Origin: a virus
Reading direction: 5' to 3' (one strand)
Length of the DNA stretch: 20,652 nt
IMG/VR virus record: IMGVR_UViG_3300035698_016888
Coordinates: 1-20,652 of that record
Shown here piece after piece: positions 1-6,575 of the stretch (its first letter is position 1; every line of letters begins with the position of its first letter). A program made the translations under genes and the position numbers. The notes beneath the pieces were generated by a model that saw only the letters and a program-made list of their open reading frames with translations, did not search any database and was not told where the DNA came from.

Positions 1-1
1 A

Positions 2-190
2 GCAAGCGATGGTTCAGATGAGAAGGGCTTCGTAGCTCCGCCTGTTGAGAAGGTTTTACCACCTGCTCCGCCTAGAACCGTATCAAGCGCAGAAACATTC
101 ATACCCGGCGGATGCAGCACACCTATGAGCAGAAGCGAAGCTAAGAAACCGCCTAGACCGCCAGTACTTGTAACTAAAGTAACTGATTAA
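2..190 (+). CDS. C-terminal end of a Pro-rich protein of unknown function (5' partial)
   Basis: An open frame runs from the left edge of the window to a TAA at 188-190 and gives 62 residues. The tail is rich in proline (APPVEKVLPPAPPR, then KKPPRPP) and in basic residues, so it is probably an extended, disordered C-terminus. A strong terminator starts about 20 bp after the stop, which fits the last gene of an operon. Base composition is richer in G+C than the replication genes that follow. The N-terminus is outside the window and no family can be assigned. The open frame plus terminator make it likely to be real. Confidence 0.6.
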   Translation, partial: ASDGSDEKGFVAPPVEKVLPPAPPRTVSSAETFIPGGCSTPMSRSEAKKPPRPPVLVTKVTD

Positions 191-211
191 AGTATAGATT
201 AGTCTAGACTT

Positions 212-244
212 AAAAGGGAGTGGTAAAATTACCACACCCTTTTT
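212..244 (+). terminator. Rho-independent terminator after the first operon
   Basis: AAAAGGG-A-GTGGTAA and TTACCAC-A-CCCTTTT form a stem of about 14 pairs with one A-A mismatch and a two-base loop (AA). It ends in a run of five T at 240-244. It lies 22 bp after the stop of the Pro-rich gene and closes that operon. Confidence 0.85.
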
Positions 245-270
245 GTTCCGGCACGATTACCGGAACAGAA
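241..270. repeat. Hairpin that captures the U-tract of the preceding terminator
   Basis: TTTTGTTCCGG (241-251) pairs with CCGGAACAGAA (260-270), with one G-U pair, around the 8-base loop CACGATTA. Its 5' arm starts inside the T-run of the terminator at 212-244, so terminator tail and hairpin share bases. Confidence 0.6.
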
Positions 271-285
271 TACCCGAACGCACCT

Positions 286-318
286 AAAAACGACAGGCAT
301 AATGCCTGTCGTTTTTTT
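286..318. terminator. Second strong terminator, symmetrical (could act on both strands)
   Basis: AAAAACGACAGGCAT (286-300) and its exact reverse complement (302-316) form a near-perfect palindrome with a minimal loop, followed by TTTTTTT at 312-318. The A-run on the 5' side also makes it a plausible terminator for the opposite strand. Confidence 0.85.
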
Positions 319-345
319 GTTAGGGCAAGAATTCCCTAACAAAAA
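314..345. repeat. Second hairpin that captures a terminator U-tract
   Basis: TTTTTGTTAGGG (314-325) pairs perfectly with CCCTAACAAAAA (334-345) over 12 bp around the 8-base loop CAAGAATT. The T-run of the terminator at 286-318 supplies the 5' end of the arm. It has the same geometry as 241-270 but a different stem sequence. Confidence 0.65.
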
Positions 346-649
346 CGGCATACTCGTTTACTAAACCCACCTAAGGAGTTCAGTATAGGCTCAGATTCAT
401 ACTTATTTGGGCTTAGATTAGCTCATATGAGGTTCAAACAATAATTCAATACCAATAGAAGGGTAAGAACATTTAAAGCTTTCAAGAGCATCTAATGATA
501 ATCTCAAACAATATTAGTCAGTCAGTTAGTCCAAGTTAAAGAGAATTTTTAATAGTAAGTTTATCTAGATGGAGCGAAGCGACACTCTCTATATACTAAC
601 TATTACTTATCTATATATATTACCTACTCTAACTGTTACTTATTCTATT

Positions 650-715
650 GTTAGTTATATGGTACCAACAGGTTAGTTATATGGTACCAACAGCCGGTTA
701 AAAGGTACCAACAAG
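650..715 (+). repeat. Three iterons with the core GGTACCAACA
   Basis: Two identical 22-bp units (650-671 and 672-693, beginning GTTAGTTATAT and ending GGTACCAACAG) are joined head to tail. A third, degenerate unit follows (694-715) that keeps GGTACCAACA. The cores start at 661, 683 and 704, so spacing is 22 and 21 bp, two helical turns, as expected for sites bound on one face of the DNA. They lie about 160 bp upstream of the initiator gene. They could be initiator-binding iterons of an origin or repressor/autoregulation sites; the core contains the palindrome TGGTACCA. Confidence 0.75.
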
Positions 716-806
716 AATAAAAACCAAATAATAGGCATAATTTGCCTAATTAAACCTACACTCTTTCACAGAAAAGCAATAAAGTTAATTATTTTTAAAA
801 TAATAC

Positions 807-834
807 TTGACAGACCAACAAAACCTGCTATACT
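807..834 (+). promoter_or_regulatory. sigma70-like promoter of the replication operon
   Basis: TTGACA (807-812), a 16-bp spacer and TATACT (829-834), with an extended -10 TG at 826-827. The -35 is a perfect consensus match. Transcription would start near 841, leaving a leader of about 35 nt before the initiator ATG at 877. Confidence 0.8.
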
Positions 835-876
835 ATTTGCAGAGGTAGAGAAGATAACATAAAATGGAGTAAGAAA

Positions 877-1920
877 ATGAGTAATTTAGACGGATGGATA
901 AGTTTACATAGAGGAATATTAGATAAAGCGATATGGAAAAACAGCAACTCTAACCAAAGAAGTATTCTGATTGCTATCTTATTAGAGGCTAACCATAGCG
1001 AAGCTCAATGGGAATGGAATGGTAAAAAATACGAATGCAAAACAGGAGAATTCATAACTTCACCTGAAAAATTAGCTATTAAAGCTGGAAAAGGCATCAC
1101 AAGGCAAATAGTTAGGTCTGCTATGGTTAGGTTTGAAAAATTCGGTTTTTTAACCATAGAAACAACCAACGACAAAAAGGACGGAACTAAGGTAACAGTA
1201 ACCAATTACAACTATTACCAAAACAACTCTAACCATAACTCTAACCATAAAGTAACCATTAACCAACCATTAACTAACCATAAAGTAACCACTAACAATA
1301 AGAACAATAAGAATAATAAGAATAAGAATAATAATAAGTGTATAGACACGTGCCAAAATACAAATTCAAATTTACAAAAAATAGAGCAGTTAAGAGATAG
1401 GTCATTTAAGAGTATAAATGAACTTAAGGGATTCTTAGATGGTTCTAACTTTGAGTTTAATGATATAAGTGAATTCTTAAGATATTGGGAATACCTTAAT
1501 AGTGCTGTTGGTTTAGATATAGGCGATTTAGATATAGCTGAGTCAGTTGCTTACCACCTAGTTGTAACAAATAAGATATTTAACCTGCCGCTTGATTCTA
1601 AAAGGTTAATTGACTCTACATACGAATATCTGTTAGATGAGGTATTGGATAGGAGAACAAGAGATACATTAATTATAAAAACAGGTAAACGTAAAGGAGG
1701 TGGTTGGTTAAACAATTTTGAAAAATGGGTAAAAAATGGTAATGGTAATGAAGAGTATGAAAAGAAGGAGGTAAAAGTTAGAAACCCTAAAGAAGCATAT
1801 AAGGATGATAAAGGGTATTGGTGGAAAGATGAAGGATTCTTAACAGATAAACAAACAGAAGAGAATAAAGAGAACAGAAGAAGGATTGATACAGAACAAG
1901 AGCTTTTTGCTAATAAATAA
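877..1920 (+). CDS. Phage replication initiator with N-terminal winged helix (replisome organiser type)
   Basis: Probably binds the phage origin and recruits the helicase loader. Residues 1-115 (starting MSNLDGWISLHRGILDKAIW, with a TSPEKLAIKAG helix and a FGFLTIET wing) resemble the winged-helix domain of phage replication organisers of the lambda O/DnaD type. Residues about 115-155 form an Asn/Lys/His-rich low-complexity linker, and the rest is a charged C-terminal region with an aromatic segment near residue 320. The DNA that encodes the linker carries phased AACCA repeats and an A-rich tract (separate entry). The start is supported by GGAG 8 nt upstream and by the strong promoter at 807-834. 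It is the first gene of the operon, 13 bp ahead of the loader-like gene, the usual initiator-loader order. Family assignment rests on motif and context only. Confidence 0.7.
   Translation: MSNLDGWISLHRGILDKAIWKNSNSNQRSILIAILLEANHSEAQWEWNGKKYECKTGEFITSPEKLAIKAGKGITRQIVRSAMVRFEKFGFLTIETTNDKKDGTKVTVTNYNYYQNNSNHNSNHKVTINQPLTNHKVTTNNKNNKNNKNKNNNKCIDTCQNTNSNLQKIEQLRDRSFKSINELKGFLDGSNFEFNDISEFLRYWEYLNSAVGLDIGDLDIAESVAYHLVVTNKIFNLPLDSKRLIDSTYEYLLDEVLDRRTRDTLIIKTGKRKGGGWLNNFEKWVKNGNGNEEYEKKEVKVRNPKEAYKDDKGYWWKDEGFLTDKQTEENKENRRRIDTEQELFANK
1231..1337 (+). other. Candidate lambda-type replication origin inside the initiator gene
   Basis: AACCA occurs at 1231, 1243, 1254, 1265, 1276 and 1287, a spacing of 12, 11, 11, 11 and 11 bp. 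An exact 18-bp repeat CTAACCATAAAGTAACCA is present at 1241 and 1274. Immediately downstream, about 1293-1337 is an AT-rich, almost C-free tract of AATAAG-type repeats. In lambda, the origin lies in the O gene as phased iterons followed by an A-rich strand. The 11-bp period is not a multiple of three, so a peptide repeat alone does not explain it. Confidence 0.55.
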
Positions 1921-1933
1921 GGAGTAACATAAA

Positions 1934-2689
1934 ATGATAGATACACCACAAGCATTAAAAGATAGACATAGCGTAAAACGTTTAGCTGAAAAACATAACG
2001 CATATAAAGGTAGAATGTTGAATAACGGTTGGGCTGAAAGAGAAATAGATTTAAAAAAGAGAATAGTATTAAAAGGAGAAGCTATTGAATTACTACACTC
2101 ATACGGCAACCCAGAAGCTTTTCTACATAGTTTATTGCGTCCTGAGAATATATGTAAACCATACAAATTCGTTTTAGCTATACCAAAAGAAGGCGATATG
2201 TTCAATAACAATAACCACATAAATACAATTGTATCTAATTTTGTATTCTATTCGGTTTTTGAACAAGAACGCAGGATAGGGGATAAAGGGGATGTAAGTG
2301 TTAAGAAGGTTACGGCAAATGATTTATACTCTAAAACAAGATATAACGATAAATCCCCTTGGGTATCTCGTAACTTTATTACAGAAGTAAAAGACCCTCA
2401 TATTTTGGTCATAGATGGTATGGAGCTTTTATGCGGTAACGAACATACTGCTCATAGCGTAGATGATATCCTTAGAAGTAGAGTGGGTAAAACAACAGTT
2501 ATAACCTTCACGCAAAACCCTGAAACAGAAATGATGGCTTTAAAAGAGGTAATGAGAACAAAGATTGCGGAAAGGTTAGGTAGCGTAATGGGAAAAATAT
2601 ACGGAGATATATTAGCATCTTCACCGTTATCCACATTAGATGATAGAGAAAAGTTTTCAAGAGAACGAGTTATAATAGATATTAAATAA
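1934..2689 (+). CDS. Putative helicase-loader-like protein lacking a Walker A motif
   Basis: Likely assists loading of the replicative helicase, judged from position and partial similarity to DnaC/IstB-type AAA+ proteins. The C-terminal half has a Walker B-like strand ILVIDGMELL (residues 157-166, D161), a sensor-1-like strand TTVITFTQN (about 187-195) and an AERLGSVMGKIY segment that resembles the RLxSR region of helicase loaders. Where the P-loop should follow the strand KFVLAIP (78-84), the sequence is KEGDMFNNNN, with no GxxxxGK(S/T). It may therefore not bind ATP in the usual way, or be a structural descendant of the family. GGAG lies 10 nt upstream of the ATG. Similarity is weak and was judged by eye, so the product name is tentative. 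Confidence 0.45.
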   Translation: MIDTPQALKDRHSVKRLAEKHNAYKGRMLNNGWAEREIDLKKRIVLKGEAIELLHSYGNPEAFLHSLLRPENICKPYKFVLAIPKEGDMFNNNNHINTIVSNFVFYSVFEQERRIGDKGDVSVKKVTANDLYSKTRYNDKSPWVSRNFITEVKDPHILVIDGMELLCGNEHTAHSVDDILRSRVGKTTVITFTQNPETEMMALKEVMRTKIAERLGSVMGKIYGDILASSPLSTLDDREKFSRERVIIDIK

Positions 2690-2700
2690 AGGAGAATAAA

Positions 2701-3138
2701 ATGGGTGCAAAAGATAGAAACATAAGAGAAACATACAGGGCATTGGTAAAATTAATAAACAGTGACCCCGAACAGTATAACGGTATATTCATTAGGCATA
2801 AAAAGAACCTATCTAAACTGTTGGATAAGAACAATACAACATTAAAAGAACACCTAATTGAGTTGAGGGATAAATATTACATACTCATAACAGATAAATA
2901 CATCATACCATTACAGAGTTTAGATATGTTCACAGACTCAGCAAGATTAAATATATTCAAAACATTAAAATCAGAATCGCAAATAATAAACGATGCAATA
3001 AGTATGTTTAAACACGAATTAGGTGATGCTGTTACTTATGGTGAAGAGATAATAGAGGTTCAAACACTTAGTGATGATGGTCTATTCCCCGGTCAAGTTC
3101 AAGCAGTAGATGACTTAATATATAACAAAGAAGAATAA
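2701..3138 (+). CDS. Hypothetical protein of the replication operon
   Basis: A 145-residue, mostly helical, charged soluble protein without signal peptide or membrane segment. The N-terminal half is basic (RHKKNLSKLLDKNN) and the C-terminal third is acidic (EEIIEVQTLSDDG). I recognise no domain. It starts 11 bp after the loader-like gene with a good GGAG site and ends 25 bp before the ParB/methyltransferase gene, so it is co-transcribed and probably acts in replication or its control. Codon use matches its neighbours. Confidence 0.7.
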   Translation: MGAKDRNIRETYRALVKLINSDPEQYNGIFIRHKKNLSKLLDKNNTTLKEHLIELRDKYYILITDKYIIPLQSLDMFTDSARLNIFKTLKSESQIINDAISMFKHELGDAVTYGEEIIEVQTLSDDGLFPGQVQAVDDLIYNKEE

Positions 3139-3163
3139 TAACAACAAAAAGGAGTAAAGTAAA

Positions 3164-4294
3164 ATGCAGATTAATAAATTAGCAAATATGTTCCCAATGA
3201 TGAGTGATGAAGAGATTCAAGAACTCGCAAATGATATTAAAGAGAATGGGTTAAGAGAACCTATATGGATTTATAACAATGAAGTTATAGACGGCAGAAA
3301 TAGAATGAAAGCTTGCGAAATAGCTGGAGTTGAACCTAAAACACAAGAGTGGGATGGTAAAGGTTCATTAGTAGCTTTTATAGTATCCTTAAATTTACAC
3401 AGAAGGCAGTTAACAGCTTCTCAAAAAACTATAGTTGCTCTTGAAATATTACCCGAACTTGAAAAAGAAGCAAAAGCAAGGCAAGTTCGTAAACCAGATT
3501 CTGTTAGCGCAATCGTGCCACAACAGAATGAACCGCTTAGTGCTAAAAATACACTAAGCGAAGATAAAGGTAAGGCAGTTGATAAAGCCTCAAAACTTGT
3601 AGGTGCTAGTGCTAGGTATATTTCTGACGCTAAGAAGATAGAGAAGGTTCAACCTAAAGCTATAGCAGAAATTAAAGAAGGTAAGAAAACAATACCTGAG
3701 GTTATAAAGGTTATTAAACAAGAAGAACGTAAAGAAAAAATAGCTAAACAAAAAGAAGATATTGAGAAAGGTAATATAGAAAAACCATCAGGCGAATATG
3801 ATGTAATAGCTATAGACCCACCTTGGCGTTACTCTGATGAAGGTAAATATGACCCTGAACAAAGAAGGGGAACTACACCATACCCAACTATGAACCAAGA
3901 AGAAATAAAACAACTCAAAATACCATCTAAAAAAGATAGCGTTTTATTTCTATGGACAACTCATTCGCAATTATTCAACGCAAAAGAATTATTAGATGAA
4001 TGGGGCTATGAGTATAAGGCAACAATGGTATGGAATAAAGTTAATATAGGTATTGGTAAACGCTTCAGGTACCTTTGCGAATTCTGCCTTGTTGGTACTA
4101 AGGGTAAACCATTTTGGAACAACACACGCTATCCTGAACTCATTGAAGAGAAGCGTAGAGAACATAGCCGTAAGCCTGAAGCCTTTTATGAGTTGGTAGA
4201 AAAAATAACGGCAGGTAGAAGGTTAGATTACTTTAGCCGTTCTAAAAGAGAGGGTTGGGATACATTCGGAACAGATGAATTTGGAGAAGAATAA
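3164..4294 (+). CDS. ParB-like domain fused to MT-A70 family adenine methyltransferase
   Basis: Predicted S-adenosylmethionine-dependent N6-adenine DNA methyltransferase. Residues 1-90 are a ParB/sulfiredoxin-type domain with SDEEIQELANDIKENGLREP and the DGRNR motif at 43-47. Residues about 90-200 are a charged helical linker (ASQKTIVALEI, SARYISDAKKIEKV) that may include the ParB helix-turn-helix. From about 210 the MT-A70 domain follows, with the catalytic DPPW at 218-221 and a SVLFLWTTHSQL strand downstream. Fusions of this kind are known in phages, where modification may protect phage DNA or regulate replication and transcription. The ATG has a strong AAGGAG site. The stop overlaps the next start by one base (TAATG), indicating translational coupling to the nuclease-like gene. 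Confidence 0.85.
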   Translation: MQINKLANMFPMMSDEEIQELANDIKENGLREPIWIYNNEVIDGRNRMKACEIAGVEPKTQEWDGKGSLVAFIVSLNLHRRQLTASQKTIVALEILPELEKEAKARQVRKPDSVSAIVPQQNEPLSAKNTLSEDKGKAVDKASKLVGASARYISDAKKIEKVQPKAIAEIKEGKKTIPEVIKVIKQEERKEKIAKQKEDIEKGNIEKPSGEYDVIAIDPPWRYSDEGKYDPEQRRGTTPYPTMNQEEIKQLKIPSKKDSVLFLWTTHSQLFNAKELLDEWGYEYKATMVWNKVNIGIGKRFRYLCEFCLVGTKGKPFWNNTRYPELIEEKRREHSRKPEAFYELVEKITAGRRLDYFSRSKREGWDTFGTDEFGEE

Positions 4295-4803
4295 TGATTA
4301 ATTTCGAAATAGATTTAGACTTCAGTAAAGAGGTCGTAAAATACCTAGAGCCTACATTTAAAGAACGCTCATTTAATGGAAGGTATATTATTACAGACAA
4401 TAAACTACTCCAAGGTAAAGGGATGGATGTTTTATTGCAGAAGGACAATGAAGAAATGAGCAAGGTAGAGGTAAAGGCATTAAAGACTATAAACGACCTC
4501 TTTATAGAAACACTTTCCTGCTCAATTAAAGGTATAGAAAAGATTGGGTGGATATCTACATCGCAAGCAGAAGAACTGTATTATTGTTTGTATGATGGTA
4601 AAGAAAATAAACTACATTGTTATATAATGAACTTCAACGATTTAAAGGTGTTCTTTTTTAAATACATTAATAACTTTAAGGTTTCAACTATAGACGGCAT
4701 TAATAGGTCTGTAGGTAATTGGGTGCCTTTAGAGTGTATTAAAAATAAAGTAGGTTACGAACACATAGTAATAGAAAACGTACATATAAACATAAAGGAG
4801 TAA
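4294..4803 (+). CDS. PD-(D/E)XK nuclease-like protein
   Basis: A 169-residue protein with a compact PD-(D/E)XK signature: GKGMDVLL with D45, then the strand KVEVKAL with E59 and K61, and FIET with E72. This spacing fits the metal-binding core of restriction-like and Holliday-resolvase-like nucleases. The segment KIGWISTSQAEELYY also looks like the Gly-Trp plus helix found after the core in several members of the fold. It is translationally coupled to the upstream methyltransferase (TAATG overlap), which suggests a paired modification and cleavage or repair role. It could instead be a recombination or DNA-processing enzyme. Function is inferred from motif and context only. Confidence 0.5.
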   Translation: MINFEIDLDFSKEVVKYLEPTFKERSFNGRYIITDNKLLQGKGMDVLLQKDNEEMSKVEVKALKTINDLFIETLSCSIKGIEKIGWISTSQAEELYYCLYDGKENKLHCYIMNFNDLKVFFFKYINNFKVSTIDGINRSVGNWVPLECIKNKVGYEHIVIENVHINIKE

Positions 4804-4810
4804 ACATAGA

Positions 4811-5158
4811 ATGCAATTAGAATTAATAAAGTCAAAGAAGAATAGCTACAAACTTATAAGCAGAAGCACACAGAAACACCCTCTTCTTATACAACTTGCG
4901 GGTTATCTAAAGTATGCAAACAAATTCTCACCACTTAAGTTAGGAATATATAGCATACACTCAGGAGAATTCTCAACCCATATAACAGTATACTCATATG
5001 TATCTAACCGCTCAGAAAAGATGAACAAAAAGAAATACTATAAATGGCTTAACGGTAAAGCTCAACTAAAAGGCTTACCATCACCCGAAAAAGTATGGAG
5101 ACCAATAGATCCTGATAAAAAGAAAGATGAGAATATACTTGCATTCTTAGAGATATAA
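4811..5158 (+). CDS. Hypothetical basic protein
   Basis: A 115-residue basic protein (KSKKNSYK, KMNKKKYYKW) ending in an acidic and hydrophobic tail (DENILAFLEI). I see no signal peptide and no family motif. Its ribosome binding site AAGGAG sits in the last codons of the nuclease-like gene, and the ATG follows that stop by only 7 bp, so it belongs to the same transcript. A DNA-binding role is possible from the charge but is not shown. Confidence 0.6.
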   Translation: MQLELIKSKKNSYKLISRSTQKHPLLIQLAGYLKYANKFSPLKLGIYSIHSGEFSTHITVYSYVSNRSEKMNKKKYYKWLNGKAQLKGLPSPEKVWRPIDPDKKKDENILAFLEI

Positions 5159-5191
5159 CTTATACTAAAACAAAATAAATGGAGAAACATA

Positions 5192-5428
5192 ATGCGTAAA
5201 ATACCTATAAAAAAGAGAATGAAGCTATCAAGAGAATTACATAACATAGAAGATGAACTAGAGAAACTCAATAACCCCTGCGACCTATTCTATAATACAA
5301 CTATCAGTATGGAGGATAGAAACGCAAGAAGAACTATGTTAGGTGCTGAGTGGGATAAAATACACGAACTACACAAAGCAACAACCAAAGATGAGATGGA
5401 TGAAATAGAAGTAGAAGAGATGATATAA
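5192..5428 (+). CDS. Small charged hypothetical protein, last gene of the replication operon
   Basis: A 78-residue protein. Residues 1-30 are strongly helical and charged (KKRMKLSRELHNIEDELEKL), compatible with a short coiled coil, and the C-terminus is acidic (DEMDEIEVEEMI). No family is recognised. It starts after ATGGAGAAACATA, which supplies a GGAG site, and codon use matches its neighbours. A new promoter begins 5 bp after its stop. Confidence 0.55.
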   Translation: MRKIPIKKRMKLSRELHNIEDELEKLNNPCDLFYNTTISMEDRNARRTMLGAEWDKIHELHKATTKDEMDEIEVEEMI

Positions 5429-5432
5429 AAGC

Positions 5433-5461
5433 TTGACATACCTAATTATAAATGCAATACT
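5433..5461 (+). promoter_or_regulatory. sigma70-like promoter upstream of the signal-peptide protein
   Basis: TTGACA (5433-5438), a 17-bp spacer and AATACT (5456-5461), with an extended -10 TG at 5453-5454. The box TGCAATACT differs by one base from TGCTATACT of the promoter at 807-834, so the same sigma factor probably reads both. It lies 32 bp upstream of the ATG at 5493. Confidence 0.7.
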
Positions 5462-5492
5462 AACGCATAACAATTAATAAAGGAGTAACAAA

Positions 5493-6050
5493 ATGAATAA
5501 CAAATACATAACAACACCATTAATACTCATAATAGCTCTCACAACCGCTCACAATAGCTCAGGAGGAACAAGCGAACTTAAAAGGCTAATACATACCAAT
5601 AAACCCCTAAGCCTCTCCAGCCCCAATATAAGCAGAATTAAGGCTATACCCAAACCTATACTAAAAACAACCAAAACAAGCCCCACTTCCAGCCCCAAAT
5701 ATAAGAACGAAAACAGAAATACAGCTTTAATTGATGATATTAGAAATGAAGCCAATATAATCAAACATAATAAAAACGTAGAAAACTGGAATATAAAACG
5801 TAAATACTCAAAAGAATTCAACATAGAAGTTAAAAAATACTTCAAAGCCGTTATTAACTGTAAAATAAATAGAGATGGCAAAACTAACAAAGAAGTTCAC
5901 GAATACCTAAAAGCAAATAATACTAAAATACAAAAAGCAGCAGAAGCTAAAGCCATTAAAGTAATTAAATATAAAATAATAAGAGAACAAAGTAGAAAAA
6001 GAACTTTAATGAGGCATAATGAAAGAATAAAATATAAAGGAAGAGGATAA
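5493..6050 (+). CDS. Very basic protein with signal-peptide-like N-terminus, unknown function
   Basis: A 185-residue protein. Residues 1-25 have a short polar start (MNNKY), a hydrophobic stretch (TTPLILIIALTTA) and a polar Ser/Gly region, which fits a signal peptide or membrane anchor. Residues about 30-70 are rich in Ser, Pro and Lys (IPKPILKTTKTSP), a probable spacer. The remainder is a highly charged, lysine-rich helical region (KYSKEFNIEVKKYFKAV, then RTLMRHNERIKYKGRG). It has its own promoter and an AAAGGAG site, so it can be expressed separately from the replication operon. An envelope function (lysis accessory or exclusion) is possible but unproven. Confidence 0.6.
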   Translation: MNNKYITTPLILIIALTTAHNSSGGTSELKRLIHTNKPLSLSSPNISRIKAIPKPILKTTKTSPTSSPKYKNENRNTALIDDIRNEANIIKHNKNVENWNIKRKYSKEFNIEVKKYFKAVINCKINRDGKTNKEVHEYLKANNTKIQKAAEAKAIKVIKYKIIREQSRKRTLMRHNERIKYKGRG

Positions 6051-6064
6051 CAATAAACAACAAC

Positions 6065-6149
6065 AGCCCCTATTAGGTAGCATATGTAGTTCAGAATAGG
6101 TTTGTTTCTCCATACCTATACCAATGCATACCAAAACCTAATAGGGGCT
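6065..6149. repeat. 14-bp inverted repeat enclosing an inner hairpin; possible structured RNA
   Basis: AGCCCCTATTAGGT (6065-6078) has its exact reverse complement at 6136-6149. The 57-base interior can form another stem, ATAGGT with ACCTAT. It starts 15 bp after the stop of the signal-peptide gene. It has no T-run after it, so it is not a classical terminator; it may stabilise the 3' end of that message or be a protein-binding site. Confidence 0.5.
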
Positions 6150-6224
6150 TATAACGCATCCTAAGAGTTCCTAAGGTTCCTCAGCCCTTTAAGAGCATAT
6201 ACCTATTTATACTTAGAATACCCC

Positions 6225-6284
6225 ACAAACGCATATAAACCTAAAGTAACATAATGTAAGGGGCAATACTCTTTAAGCGTTTGT
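6225..6284. repeat. 8-bp inverted repeat ACAAACGC/GCGTTTGT
   Basis: ACAAACGC (6225-6232) and GCGTTTGT (6277-6284) are exact reverse complements with a 44-base interior that includes the small palindrome ACATAATGT. A tandem ACCCATTTAT-like repeat follows at about 6287-6301. Role unknown. Confidence 0.35.
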
Positions 6285-6546
6285 ATACCCATTTATACCC
6301 ATTGTAGCCCCCATTAGAGTAAAGATTAAGAGGGATTAAGCCAATTTGAGTTATTATCATCCCATCCTACCCATAGCTGAACACTTATGTAAAGTAGATT
6401 ATACCGTTTTTAAAAGAAAAAAGAGGTTTTAGTGTTAAAATCTGCCACAACCCTCATAATTAGCATCTAAATCCTCCTATAATTAAAGCATATGGGGCAG
6501 TTCGGGGCAAGGATGGGTAGTTCGGGTAGGTTCAAGCCCCTTATAG

Positions 6547-6575
6547 CCCCTTTACCTTGATTTTAAAGGGGTTTT
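6547..6575 (+). terminator. Rho-independent terminator within the 826-bp non-coding region
   Basis: CCCCTTTA (6547-6554) pairs with TAAAGGGG (6564-6571) around a 9-base loop, followed by TTTT. It would stop transcription from the 5433 promoter before the terminase genes. Confidence 0.6.

Larger units (their letters stand above)
346..876. other. Non-coding control region upstream of the replication operon
   Basis: About 530 bp with no supportable gene on either strand. It contains a 10-bp palindrome CTCATATGAG (422-431), an AT-rich stretch with an imperfect direct repeat AACT(A/G)TTACTTAT (598 and 631), three iterons (650-715), a small hairpin TAGGCA/TGCCTA (732-748) and the promoter at 807-834. 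This arrangement suits a regulatory and possibly origin-proximal region. Nothing else is recognised in 346-590. Confidence 0.6.

Noticed and set aside
864-872. Minigene ATG-GAG-TAA directly before the initiator start
   Set aside because: The three codons are produced by the GGAG ribosome binding site and its flanks; no independent evidence of translation.
1551-2220. Open frames on the minus strand (150 and 126 codons) opposite the initiator and loader genes
   Set aside because: They overlap well-supported + strand genes, give Ser/Leu/Phe-rich shadow peptides, lack ribosome binding sites and are the only apparent minus-strand transcription in the area.
5549-5890. Minus-strand frame of 113 codons that looks like a multi-pass membrane protein
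   Set aside because: Its hydrophobicity is the mirror of the Lys/Asn-rich codons of the + strand gene 5493-6050, which has a promoter, a ribosome binding site and matching codon use. No minus-strand signals are present.
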